From: an uncultured Porphyromonas sp.
GTDB lineage: Bacteria; Bacteroidota; Bacteroidia; Bacteroidales; Porphyromonadaceae
Direction: 5' to 3'
Length of the DNA: 64,000 nucleotides
Assembly (NCBI RefSeq): GCF_938039215.1
Contig: NZ_CALHVI010000005.1
Coordinates: 1 to 64,000, forward strand
Part shown: positions 34,481-42,304 of the stretch, piece after piece
Numbering within the stretch: position 1 is the first letter of the stretch
How the letters are laid out: every line of letters starts with the position of its first letter
Program-made: the position numbers and the translations under genes
The notes under the pieces: generated by a model
Database searches by the model: none
What the model was told of the DNA's origin: nothing
The model's input: only the letters and a program-made list of their open reading frames with translations

Positions 34481-34543
34481 GACCCATCATGGGTCGCCAA
34501 GGTGACCCATTCATGCCTCCCTCCGGTGACCCATGAATGGGTC
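34481..34543. repeat. GACCCAT palindromes forming a hairpin (third palindrome cluster)
   Basis: GACCCATCATGGGTC (34481-34495) is itself an inverted repeat. GACCCATTCATG (34504-34515) and CATGAATGGGTC (34532-34543) then form a 12-bp hairpin followed by a T run, which probably ends the alpha/beta hydrolase transcript. Sequence and layout resemble the palindrome clusters near 0.2 and 12.1 kb. Confidence 0.75.
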
Positions 34544-34612
34544 TCTTTTTACCCCCATGATTTTGCTCTCAGTAAGACGAAGTATAATAGTTAGGAGTAA
34601 GTCCTTACAAAC

Positions 34613-34650
34613 AGCAAGCCCCTAATGCTGATCAGCATTAGGGGCTTGCT
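34613..34650. terminator. 38-bp perfect palindrome, probable terminator for the ASCH operon
   Basis: Positions 34613-34631 are the exact reverse complement of 34632-34650, with no loop bases. It lies 11 bases past the ASCH gene stop on the minus strand and probably works as a terminator from both sides. Confidence 0.8.
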
Positions 34651-34661
34651 CTTAATCTTCT

Positions 34662-35039
34662 TTAGAGGTAACAGAAGGATTGCGGAGGAGTGGTGTTGGG
34701 ATACTTATCTGCTAGCCTTTTAGGAGTACGATAGGGATGGAATGCTTTTATCTCGATAGCGTGAGCGTGGGATCTCTCTGAGAAGTATGAGAGGAAGAAG
34801 TCTTCACTAATACCTGACTTTTCTTTGGTACGCTCCCAGAGAGCCTCAGGCGTATCAGTTAATAGTTCGCCTACCTCTATCTCTCCGACGATACGACAGA
34901 CGGGGCTTGAGGCATAGACCACGATACGTTTGATACCTGTTCGCTTGTATAGGACTCTGCGATACTCAAAGCACTTAGCTCCCGAAGCAATCTGCTCGAC
35001 GAACTCTGGCTTAATCGATAATAAAACCTTTACTGACAT
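34662..35039 (-). CDS. ASCH-domain protein
   Basis: A 125-residue protein with the ASCH (PUA-like) fold. The family motif GxKxxExR is seen as GAKCFEYR at residues 20-27, in an N-terminal segment opening LLSIKPEFVEQIASG. ASCH proteins bind nucleic acid or modified nucleosides, and E. coli YqfB of this family is an N4-acetylcytidine amidohydrolase. The start lies inside the end of the upstream GNAT gene (29-base overlap), so the two are one transcriptional and translational unit. A 38-bp palindrome follows. Whether this protein hydrolyses acetylated cytidine or only binds RNA cannot be told from sequence. Confidence 0.8.
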   Translation of the reverse strand: MSVKVLLSIKPEFVEQIASGAKCFEYRRVLYKRTGIKRIVVYASSPVCRIVGEIEVGELLTDTPEALWERTKEKSGISEDFFLSYFSERSHAHAIEIKAFHPYRTPKRLADKYPNTTPPQSFCYL

Positions 35040-36063
35040 TTCCTTTGCTAAGAATATACTTGAATTGTTCGTTTGCTAGAGGAAGGAAGCCCCAGCGTAG
35101 CTGTCCATCCATACCAGCTTCCTCTATTAGGCTTTTTCTAGTGACTCTCTCAGGGAGGGCACAATTATAAAGCATATGGATGATATAGAAGTTCTGCCTC
35201 CCAAAGAAGTGTGTCAATTCCTCCTTAGAGAAGACGCTATAGGGATACACATCCTTGAGGAAGTCCTCACATGAGCGCCAGTGACCTTTTGCAACTACAC
35301 TGGTTACGGTGCAGATGGAAGTTACTACGCTTCTGTAGTGGGTAGGAGCTTGCAGGTCACTCGTTCGATAGATGGCGAGGAGGTCACCTCTCTTCAAAGT
35401 TGTGATCTCTTTATTCCACGAGATGTAGACCTTTCGTATGCTGTTCGTGTGTGAGCAATCTTGAATGAGCTCTTTTGAGCGTGCCTGCTCGTTGTTCAAT
35501 ATAGAATCTGGGAATAGTCTCGTATGATACTCAGGCATCACTGAAAGTAAGAATGCTCGTCTGTCTAAGCTAAAGCGTGGGTAATCAAGCTTGATATCTC
35601 CTGTAGAAGAGTTCATCTTCTTGATGAGCACGACTTCATCATTCTTCCGTCCGTACATCTGAAAGCCATAGGTCTGCAGGAGTTGGATAAGCTGTGTGTG
35701 CTTTGGGAAGGTAGTTAGATAGATCTCCTCAAGATTATAGGAAAGGGCTTGGTCAAATATGATTTTCAGAGCACGTTCACCCAGCTTTGTTTGGTGAGCT
35801 TCTATCTTAAGTGTCCCCACTTTGAGTAGACGGCAAGGGTCAATCGGAGGCTCGACATCATTGATGAGCTGATTAATCTCGCTTTTGATGAAGATGAAAG
35901 CTTGTAGTCCTTGGTCTCCATATAGGACGAAAGCTTGTCTGCCCTCGTCAGTTTTGCGCCTATACCAAGCATCAAAACCATCATAGTCCTGACGTAGGCT
36001 ATCAAAGAAATGATCTCCTAGATCAATTTCCTTTAAAAGCTTGTATTGAAATAGTGTCTTCAT
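35011..36063 (-). CDS. GNAT acetyltransferase fused to a PUA/EVE-like C-terminal domain
   Basis: A 350-residue two-domain protein. Residues about 1-150 look like a GNAT N-acetyltransferase: strand VGTLKIEAHQ followed by QTKLGERALKIIFDQA, the acetyl-CoA pyrophosphate loop type (Q-x-x-L-G-x-R), and a closing strand FQMYGRKNDEVVLIKK. Residues about 165-340 look PUA/EVE-like, with LKRGDLLAIYRTSD and SVVTSICTVTSVV near 225-265 suggesting RNA binding. It overlaps the ASCH gene by 29 bases. The fused layout implies acetylation of an RNA or RNA-bound substrate. Hand counts give about 47-48 percent G+C, lower than the neighbours. Function is inferred. Confidence 0.7.
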   Translation of the reverse strand: MKTLFQYKLLKEIDLGDHFFDSLRQDYDGFDAWYRRKTDEGRQAFVLYGDQGLQAFIFIKSEINQLINDVEPPIDPCRLLKVGTLKIEAHQTKLGERALKIIFDQALSYNLEEIYLTTFPKHTQLIQLLQTYGFQMYGRKNDEVVLIKKMNSSTGDIKLDYPRFSLDRRAFLLSVMPEYHTRLFPDSILNNEQARSKELIQDCSHTNSIRKVYISWNKEITTLKRGDLLAIYRTSDLQAPTHYRSVVTSICTVTSVVAKGHWRSCEDFLKDVYPYSVFSKEELTHFFGRQNFYIIHMLYNCALPERVTRKSLIEEAGMDGQLRWGFLPLANEQFKYILSKGNVSKGFIID

Positions 36064-36203
36064 TCGTGCCGTTTACTACTCAACAAGGCTACTAAATTTA
36101 GTTCATCAGTCGAATAAATTAGCCTCTTATTCAGGAATGTAGTTACCTCCCTACTCCAGTCTACAGAGGAGTATGTCTCTAGCAAAGAAGGCGTATAGAT
36201 AGG

Positions 36204-36235
36204 AGGGCAACCGCTAGCACTTCTGCGGTCGCCCT
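36204..36235 (-). terminator. Hairpin terminator for recG
   Basis: AGGGC-ACCGC pairs with GCGGT-GCCCT with one internal mismatch, about 45 bases beyond the recG stop on the minus strand. Confidence 0.6.
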
Positions 36236-36280
36236 TAAGGGGATATTGGTAGTGATCCTGCTGGGACTTGAGGATGGGGG

Positions 36281-38380
36281 TTAGGAGATCTGGCTCCAGT
36301 TCGGGCGCTCGTAGTAGATCTCTTGGAGGCGATGCCTTAGGAGGGAGTTCTTGGGAAGGCTCAGTTCGGGGTCTTCAGTGAGGATGCTCTCGGCGAGCTC
36401 TCGGGTGTACTGGACCATCGCTCCATCAAGGGCGGGATTGGCAATGCGTAGACTGAGCTGCTGGCCACTCTGACGGGTACCATCGATCTCCCCAAATCCC
36501 CGGAGACGCATATCCTCCTCGGCGATCTCAAAGCCATCATTTGTCTCGACCATGATGGCGATACGTCGCTTGGCCTCTTCGCCAAGCTCATTGCCCGTGA
36601 CTAGGATACAATAGCTCTGGCTAGCACCACGACCTACACGGCCACGGAGCTGATGGAGCTGAGAGAGTCCGAAGCGATTAGCCCCTTCGATGACCATGAC
36701 GGAGGCATTGGGCACATTGACACCTACTTCGATGACCGTCGTAGCTAGTAGCAGTTGAGCTTCACCCGAACTGAAGCTTCGCATCGCCTCATCCTTCTCC
36801 TCGGGCTTCATCTTGCCATGCACATGGACGATCTTCAGCTCTGGGAAGTGCTCCGTGTACCTGCGTACCCCTTCTTCTAGAGCTCGCATAGAGGCTTCTT
36901 CGCTCTCTTCGATCATCGGGAAGACGACATAGGCTTGCCTCCCTTCGGCGATCTGCGCTCCGAGGAACTGATAGACCTCATACATGTGGCTCTCGCTCTG
37001 GTGGTAGGTCTCGATGGGCTTGCGACCTGGTGGCAGTTCGTCGATCACTGAGATATCTAGATCCCCATAGAGGGTCATCGCCAGCGTGCGGGGAATGGGC
37101 GTAGCGCTCATGATGAGGATATGTGGGTGGTAGCTCTCACCCTTCTGCCACAGCCCCGAGCGCTGGACGACCCCGAAGCGATGCTGCTCATCGATGACAG
37201 CAAGACCTAGGTGGTGGAACTGTACGATGGGCTCCAGCAGAGCATGCGTTCCGACGATGAGGCGAAGGCTCCCTTCGCTCAGCCCCTCGAGGAGTACCCG
37301 TCGCTCCCGCTTCTTTGTACTGCCGATGAGGAGGCCTACTTCGATGCCTAGCGGCTCTAGATATTCCCTTAGTGATGCATAGTGCTGGCGTGCGAGGATC
37401 TCGGTAGGAGCCATCATGCAGGCTTGGTAGCCATTATCTAGGGCAAGGAGCATGGAGAAGAGTGCTACGAGGGTCTTACCGCTACCTACATCCCCCTGAA
37501 TAAGGCGATTCATCTGTTTGCCTCCGACGAGATCACTCTGGATCTCTCGGATGACTCGCTTCTGTGCGCCCGTCAGATCAAAGGGAAGGCTTGCATAGAG
37601 CCCCTTCACTCCTTCGCCCACCCGAGGGAAGGGAAGGCCAGGAACTAAGGTCTTACGCTCCCGCTTCATACTCAGTAGGCGGAGCTGGATGAAGAAGAGT
37701 TCGTCGAACTTCAGTCGCCTACGTGCTGCCTCCAGCCCCTCCTTGCTCTGGGGGAAGTGGATCTGATCAATCGCCTCGGCATAGGACATCAGTCGAGCTC
37801 GCTGGATCACCTCTTCGGGGAGCGTCTCCTTGATATGGGGTAGGCAGGCTTCCTTGAGGATGTAGAGGAGCTGGCGCATCTGACGGCTGGCGATACCAGC
37901 ACGACGGAGCTTCTCTGTGAGAGGATAGACGGGCATGAGCCCTCCACTGACTTGCTCCGCCTTCGACTCATCATCGATCTCGGGATGGGTGATGCTGTAG
38001 GCACCGTTGAAGTAGACGGGCTTGCCGAAGATGATGTACATACGCCCCTCAGCATAGAGATGCCTAATGGCCGAGAGGGAGCGGAACCATACCAGCTCGA
38101 TCGTCCCCGTACCGTCGGAGAAGTAACCCACGAGGCGCTTCTTTCGCCCTTCACCTACCTCCTTGAAGTCACGGATATAGCCTTGTAGCTGGACATAGGG
38201 CATCTCCCCCCGTAGCTCACGTATGGTATAGACACGGGAGCGATCTACGTACTTCGTCGGGAAGTAGTGCAGCAGGTCCAGATAGGTATATAGGTCGAGC
38301 TCTTCGGCGAGCACCTTAGCTCGTCGAGGACCGACACTGGGTAGGAAGGTAAGCGGGGTATGGAAGAAGTCCTGAGGCAT
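36281..38380 (-). CDS. recG: ATP-dependent DNA helicase RecG
   Basis: A 699-residue RecG, which reverses stalled forks and branch-migrates junctions. The N-terminal wedge/OB-fold region (GYIRDFKEVGEGRKKRLVGYF and the following strands) occupies roughly residues 1-240. The helicase core has GDVGSGKT (near 300), the DEQHRFG box (near 395), ATTVIEVGVNVPNA (near 573) and QLRGRVGRG (near 600). The C-terminal end is complete. It is last in a minus-strand run with xseB and ispD, 32 bases after ispD. Confidence 0.97.
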   Translation of the reverse strand: MPQDFFHTPLTFLPSVGPRRAKVLAEELDLYTYLDLLHYFPTKYVDRSRVYTIRELRGEMPYVQLQGYIRDFKEVGEGRKKRLVGYFSDGTGTIELVWFRSLSAIRHLYAEGRMYIIFGKPVYFNGAYSITHPEIDDESKAEQVSGGLMPVYPLTEKLRRAGIASRQMRQLLYILKEACLPHIKETLPEEVIQRARLMSYAEAIDQIHFPQSKEGLEAARRRLKFDELFFIQLRLLSMKRERKTLVPGLPFPRVGEGVKGLYASLPFDLTGAQKRVIREIQSDLVGGKQMNRLIQGDVGSGKTLVALFSMLLALDNGYQACMMAPTEILARQHYASLREYLEPLGIEVGLLIGSTKKRERRVLLEGLSEGSLRLIVGTHALLEPIVQFHHLGLAVIDEQHRFGVVQRSGLWQKGESYHPHILIMSATPIPRTLAMTLYGDLDISVIDELPPGRKPIETYHQSESHMYEVYQFLGAQIAEGRQAYVVFPMIEESEEASMRALEEGVRRYTEHFPELKIVHVHGKMKPEEKDEAMRSFSSGEAQLLLATTVIEVGVNVPNASVMVIEGANRFGLSQLHQLRGRVGRGASQSYCILVTGNELGEEAKRRIAIMVETNDGFEIAEEDMRLRGFGEIDGTRQSGQQLSLRIANPALDGAMVQYTRELAESILTEDPELSLPKNSLLRHRLQEIYYERPNWSQIS

Positions 38381-38412
38381 CGATAGAGTAGGGAGCTTCC
38401 TAGTGAAGAAGG

Positions 38413-39087
38413 CTACTTCTCACGAAGGAGTAGTTCGGCTAGGAGCAGATCACGAGGGGTCGTGAGCTTGATGTTTGTCTCCTCGCCATCAATGAGGGTG
38501 ATGGAGCCAAGTGAGGCAGCTTCGTAGACCGAAGCATCGTCCGTGAAGAGGGGAGAGTAATCCTGCTGGTAAGCTTGCTGTAGTCGCCCAAGGTCGAAGG
38601 TCTGTGGGGTCTGTACTGCCACATAGCGGGAGCGATCGACAGCTTCGCTCTTCCCCTCATCTTGGCGAAGTCTTAGGCTATCTGTTACGGGGCAGGCGGG
38701 TAGGGCAGCACCACTTCGCTCAGCCTCTTCGAAGGAGCGACGGATGAGTGCACTACTGACTAAGGGACGTACCCCATCATGTACGGCTACTAGCCCCTCC
38801 TGTGGCAGGTGGCTAAGCCCCGAGCGTACGGAGTGGAAGCGAGTTTCTCCCCCGAGGGCTACGGTGTGGGATAGGGTGAAGTGATATTGCTCGCAGAGCT
38901 CTTGCCAGAAGGGGATATGATCCTCGGGCAGTACCAAGATGATACGACTGACCTCCCCCTCGAAGAGCTCTAGGGTGCGCATGAGGACGGGCTTCCCGCT
39001 GAGGGAAAGGAATTGCTTCGGCAGCTCCCCACCCATGCGCAGGCCTCGACCTCCAGCGACGATGATGGCGTAGCGCTCTTTATTCAT
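38413..39087 (-). CDS. ispD: 2-C-methyl-D-erythritol 4-phosphate cytidylyltransferase
   Basis: A 224-residue IspD, forming CDP-ME in the MEP isoprenoid pathway. The CTP-binding loop AGGRGLRMGGELPKQF (about residues 11-26) is followed by FHSVRSGL and the motif VHDGVRPLVS (near 101-110), then a C-terminal segment, TDDASVYEA (near 179-187). Length is standard. It overlaps xseB by 8 bases, so translation is probably coupled. Confidence 0.96.
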   Translation of the reverse strand: MNKERYAIIVAGGRGLRMGGELPKQFLSLSGKPVLMRTLELFEGEVSRIILVLPEDHIPFWQELCEQYHFTLSHTVALGGETRFHSVRSGLSHLPQEGLVAVHDGVRPLVSSALIRRSFEEAERSGAALPACPVTDSLRLRQDEGKSEAVDRSRYVAVQTPQTFDLGRLQQAYQQDYSPLFTDDASVYEAASLGSITLIDGEETNIKLTTPRDLLLAELLLREK

Positions 39088-39307
39088 TCGTTCCTTCCTC
39101 AGGCTCTTCGCTGAGCTGTGCCATGAGCTTAGAGAGTTGCTTATCAGCTTTGGTGAGCTTCTCTCGGCAGAACTTCGTGAGCTGTACCGCCTCCTCTACG
39201 AGGCCTGTAAGTTCATCGACATCGGGGCTCTCCTGCTCAATGCGTCGGACGATCGCATCAAGGCGCTGAGAAGCCTCTTGGTATGTATAGTTTGGATTTT
39301 GCTTCAT
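39080..39307 (-). CDS. xseB: Exodeoxyribonuclease VII small subunit
   Basis: A 75-residue all-helical protein of standard XseB length, with YQEASQRLDAIVRRIEQ (about residues 9-25), the acidic hinge ESPDVDELTGLVEEA, and KFCREKLTKADKQL. XseB assembles with the large subunit XseA into exonuclease VII. No xseA is found next to it or elsewhere in this window: a promoter and the TIR gene lie where xseA might be expected. It overlaps ispD by 8 bases. Confidence 0.92.
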   Translation of the reverse strand: MKQNPNYTYQEASQRLDAIVRRIEQESPDVDELTGLVEEAVQLTKFCREKLTKADKQLSKLMAQLSEEPEEGTNE

Positions 39308-39340
39308 CTCGTCTATATATTCGATTGGATCTCTTGCTCA

Positions 39341-39348
39341 CAAAGTTA
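39341..39348 (-). promoter_or_regulatory. -7 promoter box for xseB-ispD-recG
   Basis: CAAAGTTA on + is TAACTTTG on the minus strand, 34 bases before the xseB start. It implies that xseB heads this operon. Confidence 0.6.
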
Positions 39349-39491
39349 GCTAAAAGCCTCCAGCCCTCTGGAGCAAAGCTGGCTAGCCCCAGCTCGGGAT
39401 GAAGCCTATACATCCTGAAATGAGCTAGTATGATCTCCAAATGGAAGAGGCTGGTAGTGTAATCTTATTAGTATTCAATGGGTGAAATAGC

Positions 39492-39499
39492 TAACTTTG
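39492..39499 (+). promoter_or_regulatory. -7 promoter box for the TIR module
   Basis: TAACTTTG (then C), 34 bases before the TIR gene ATG at 39534. It is divergent from the xseB promoter. Confidence 0.6.
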
Positions 39500-39533
39500 C
39501 CTTACCTAGTCATAAAGTAACATATAAGTCAGT

Positions 39534-40304
39534 ATGCACAGAGGGTTTCAATTAGCGTTGGATACAGAAGCGGGTATCTTCAACGATCGTTTTTCTATGT
39601 ACGTAGATAGAGGCTATAATCTCTTTAGTTCGAATCGTACCAGAATGAATCGTGCTATAGATCATTTCCAGATGTCTGATTTCATCTTACAAGACGGCTC
39701 TGTTGATGGTTCTAGACTACAAGAATACTGGTTTCCTAGAATCAAGGCTGATGTGTTTATATCACACTCTCACCAAGATGAAAAACTTGCTCTAGCTTTA
39801 GCTGGATGGTTGTATGAGACCTTTAGACTGGTTCCCTTTGTTGATTCTTGTGCTTGGGGATACTTCGACAAGCTTTCAGAACAGCTATTAAAAGGGGCTG
39901 TACAAGCTAACGATCCACAGGAACATAAAGCTTTGGAGGATACGATACGTAGCCATGTCCATACAATGCTGAATGGTGCTATCAGGGAAATGATAGACGT
40001 GACGGAGTGTCTGTTCTTCTTGAATACATCGAATTCCATACATGGTGATGGGAAGACTCAATCTAATTGGATCCAGTCAGAACTCGAGATAGCTAGGACA
40101 ATAAGGAGACGACCAAAGGAAGGGAAGCGCCCAGTGTCAGAGCTTGCGGAAAGAAGGAGTCTTGGTTTTATGATCGCATATGAAGCACCTGTGGCCCATC
40201 TTACGAAGATAGACTCAGATAGTTTGATGAAATGGGCTGCACGTTCATTTAAGGTGAGCCCTCCTCACAAGCACTTAGACCGCTTATATGCATTAAACCC
40301 TTAA
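39534..40304 (+). CDS. TIR-domain protein (putative NADase effector)
   Basis: A 256-residue soluble protein. The TIR opening strand KADVFISHSHQDE lies at residues 71-83, followed by the helix KLALALAGWLYE. The helix with SNWIQSELEIARTI (177-190) fits the S-x-W-x-x-x-E-L pattern carrying the catalytic Glu of TIR NADases (Glu183, four residues after Trp179). The first 70 residues are an unrecognised helical extension. Composition is AT-rich (hand count 23 G+C of 60 at 39601-39660; neighbours near 57 percent), suggesting horizontal gain. It is 6 bases upstream of a small membrane protein gene, and the pair has its own promoter and terminator. An immune effector role is inferred; Thoeris (ThsA/ThsB) is not matched because no ThsA-like gene is present. 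Confidence 0.8.
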   Translation: MHRGFQLALDTEAGIFNDRFSMYVDRGYNLFSSNRTRMNRAIDHFQMSDFILQDGSVDGSRLQEYWFPRIKADVFISHSHQDEKLALALAGWLYETFRLVPFVDSCAWGYFDKLSEQLLKGAVQANDPQEHKALEDTIRSHVHTMLNGAIREMIDVTECLFFLNTSNSIHGDGKTQSNWIQSELEIARTIRRRPKEGKRPVSELAERRSLGFMIAYEAPVAHLTKIDSDSLMKWAARSFKVSPPHKHLDRLYALNP

Positions 40305-40310
40305 GTAGAA

Positions 40311-40763
40311 ATGAGTAATAAACTATCTCGCTTAGATAGCCCTGCAGTACAGGGGTATATATCCATGCTCCAGGGGATCCTCAACCGTATGGCAGGAAAT
40401 AGTGCAAGCTGTAAGACTTGGACTGTCACCCTTGTTACAGCCATGTTAGTACTATTGGTAGATAAGCAGATTCAGCTCCCTAATCCTCTGCTTTGTTTAA
40501 TACCAGTGATATTGCTATACTTATTAGACTGCTATTACTTGGGCTTAGAGCGAATCACCATCGGCGTTCAGAATAAGTTTCTTAAAAGCCTTTCAAAGGA
40601 GACGGAGGAATACATTGACCTTCTGTACAAGGTTGGTGATCTAGGAGATCGATTTGTTCAGCTGTGTAATACTATTAAGGCAATGAACTCTCCTTCTACC
40701 TTGCCTTTTTATCTCCTCGTAGCCTCTATCGTTTTATACTTGAGTTGGGGTATCTCAGCGTAG
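40311..40763 (+). CDS. Small membrane protein partner of the TIR gene
   Basis: A 150-residue protein with three predicted membrane helices at about 36-50, 59-76 and 131-148. The first two form a tight hairpin, with a helical, charged loop of about 50 residues before the third (LKSLSKETEEYIDLLYKVGDLGDRFVQL). It has no signal peptide. The hairpin plus helical stretch recalls SLATT-type two-helix membrane effectors that accompany nucleotide-sensing conflict systems, but I cannot assign it to that family with confidence. It starts 6 bases after the TIR stop, shares its AT-rich composition (23 G+C of 60 at 40501-40560), and is closed by a strong terminator. Confidence 0.7.
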   Translation: MSNKLSRLDSPAVQGYISMLQGILNRMAGNSASCKTWTVTLVTAMLVLLVDKQIQLPNPLLCLIPVILLYLLDCYYLGLERITIGVQNKFLKSLSKETEEYIDLLYKVGDLGDRFVQLCNTIKAMNSPSTLPFYLLVASIVLYLSWGISA

Positions 40764-40800
40764 AATAACGTAGGCCCTTTCTTAAGTATATTAGCTTCTA

Positions 40801-40835
40801 TCAGAGCCCAAGCGATCTACTCGCTTGGGCTCTGA
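40801..40835 (+). terminator. Strong rho-independent terminator of the TIR module
   Basis: TCAGAGCCCAAGCGA (40801-40815) pairs perfectly with TCGCTTGGGCTCTGA (40821-40835) around a 5-base loop, followed by TGTTTTT. Confidence 0.9.
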
Positions 40836-40931
40836 TGTTTTTGGGTAAGAGATGAGAGTAGTTACTACTTCATTTGACTGAGTAAGTGTATGGCTCCCTC
40901 ACTCTCTGGGGAGCATCCCCTCTCTTTTGTG

Positions 40932-40939
40932 TACTTTTG
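40932..40939 (+). promoter_or_regulatory. -7 promoter box for queA
   Basis: TACTTTTG, 27 bases before the queA ATG at 40967. It lies inside the upstream extension of the frame, which supports the later start. Confidence 0.6.
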
Positions 40940-40966
40940 TGCCACTCTAATGAGCCCCTTAGAAGC

Positions 40967-42196
40967 ATGAACGAGAAGAAGATCCGACCCCAAGATATTC
41001 AGATAGCCGACTACGACTATCCCCTGCCAGATGAGCGCATAGCTAAGTACCCCCTTGCCGATAGAAGTAGCTCTAAGCTCCTTCGCTATAGCTCGGGGGA
41101 GATCGAAGAGTTTACCTTTCGTGATCTACCCAGCCTCTTGCCCGAGGGGACGGTGCTGGTGCGCAACAATTCGAAGGTCATCCGTGCACGTCTCCTCTTC
41201 CAGAAGGAGTCAGGTGCTCGTATCGAGATCTTCTGCCTTGACCCAGCAAGTCCTACCTCCTATGAGCTAGCTCTCACAGAGCGTCACGCCTGCTCATGGC
41301 ATTGCCTTGTGGGGAATGCTAAGCGCTTCAAGGTCGGCTCCCGTGTAACACGTCTTATCCAGAGCGATGAGCTAGGCGAAGTGCTCCTCACTGCTGAGCG
41401 TACGGGCGAGGCAGAAGTGCGCTTCTCCTGGGATAACGATCGCTATACCTTCGGAGAACTGCTGGAGCTCATGGGCATCCTTCCCATCCCTCCTTACCTT
41501 GGTCGTGAGACGGAGGCGAAGGACCTAGAGACCTATCAGACGGTCTATGCCCAGCATGCTGGTTCGGTAGCTGCTCCTACGGCAGGCTTGCACTTCACTC
41601 CCGAGGTCTTCGAAGAGCTTCGCCAAAGGGGCGTACCTGTACTAGATGTGACACTACACGTAGGGGCGGGGACTTTCCGTCCCGTGAAGGCCGAGCAGAT
41701 CGGGGAGCATGAGATGCACGCAGAGCTCATCAGCCTTAGTCGTCAGACCATCGAGGAGCTCCGAAGAAACCTCGGGCATATCATCGCTGTAGGCACAACC
41801 TCGGTGCGTACGCTGGAGAGCCTCTATCATCTAGGTGTCTACCTCCATCATTATCCCGAGACTCCGATGGCGGAGCTTCATGTGGAGCAGTGGCAGCCCT
41901 ATGGTGACGAGCCTAAGGAAGAGCTGACGGCAGATGCAGCGCTCGGTGCACTCCTTAGCTACCTCGAGAGACATGGCGAGGAGACACTGGTCTTCCCCAC
42001 GAGCATCATCATCGCACCCAGCTATACCTACCGGATCATCCGAGGGATGGTGACGAACTTCCACCAGCCTCACAGCACGCTCCTTCTGCTCATCGCGGCA
42101 CTGATCGGTGAGGACTGGCATCGTGTCTATGACTATGCCCTCACGCATGATTTCCGCTTCCTAAGCTACGGGGATAGTTCGCTCCTGCTCCCCTAG
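40967..42196 (+). CDS. queA: S-adenosylmethionine:tRNA ribosyltransferase-isomerase
   Basis: A 409-residue QueA from the ATG at 40967, converting preQ1-modified tRNA to epoxyqueuosine by transferring and isomerising the ribosyl group of SAM. Family blocks: YDYPLPDERIAKYPL (near residues 12-26), LVRNNSKVIRARL (near 62-74), APTAGLHFTPEVFEEL (near 201-216), LDVTLHVGAGTFRPV (near 224-238), and TNFHQPHSTLLLLIAALIG near the C terminus. The longer frame from 40886 adds 27 residues that overlap the promoter box and lack family similarity. A strong terminator follows. Confidence 0.95.
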   Translation: MNEKKIRPQDIQIADYDYPLPDERIAKYPLADRSSSKLLRYSSGEIEEFTFRDLPSLLPEGTVLVRNNSKVIRARLLFQKESGARIEIFCLDPASPTSYELALTERHACSWHCLVGNAKRFKVGSRVTRLIQSDELGEVLLTAERTGEAEVRFSWDNDRYTFGELLELMGILPIPPYLGRETEAKDLETYQTVYAQHAGSVAAPTAGLHFTPEVFEELRQRGVPVLDVTLHVGAGTFRPVKAEQIGEHEMHAELISLSRQTIEELRRNLGHIIAVGTTSVRTLESLYHLGVYLHHYPETPMAELHVEQWQPYGDEPKEELTADAALGALLSYLERHGEETLVFPTSIIIAPSYTYRIIRGMVTNFHQPHSTLLLLIAALIGEDWHRVYDYALTHDFRFLSYGDSSLLLP

Positions 42197-42231
42197 AGAA
42201 GAGATACTCGCTGAGGATGCTATATAAGGAA

Positions 42232-42269
42232 AGAAGCCCCCTGAAGCACGTAGCTTCAGGGGGGCTTCT
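42232..42269 (+). terminator. Hairpin terminator after queA
   Basis: AGAAGCCCCCTGAAGC pairs with GCTTCAGGGGGGCTTCT around a short loop (one bulged G), followed by CTTTG. It may also serve the convergent SusD gene. Confidence 0.85.
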
Positions 42270-42304
42270 CTTTGTCCTAACTACTAGGGATGGGAGAAGA
42301 GCGA

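Noticed and set aside
39600..39660. GTTCGAATC-like string that could suggest a tRNA T-loop
   Set aside because: It lies inside the TIR coding frame and no cloverleaf can be folded around it.
39534..40763. TIR module considered as Thoeris
   Set aside because: Thoeris needs a ThsA-type SIR2/SLOG or membrane effector next to ThsB; the partner here is a small three-helix protein, so only a general TIR effector role is proposed.
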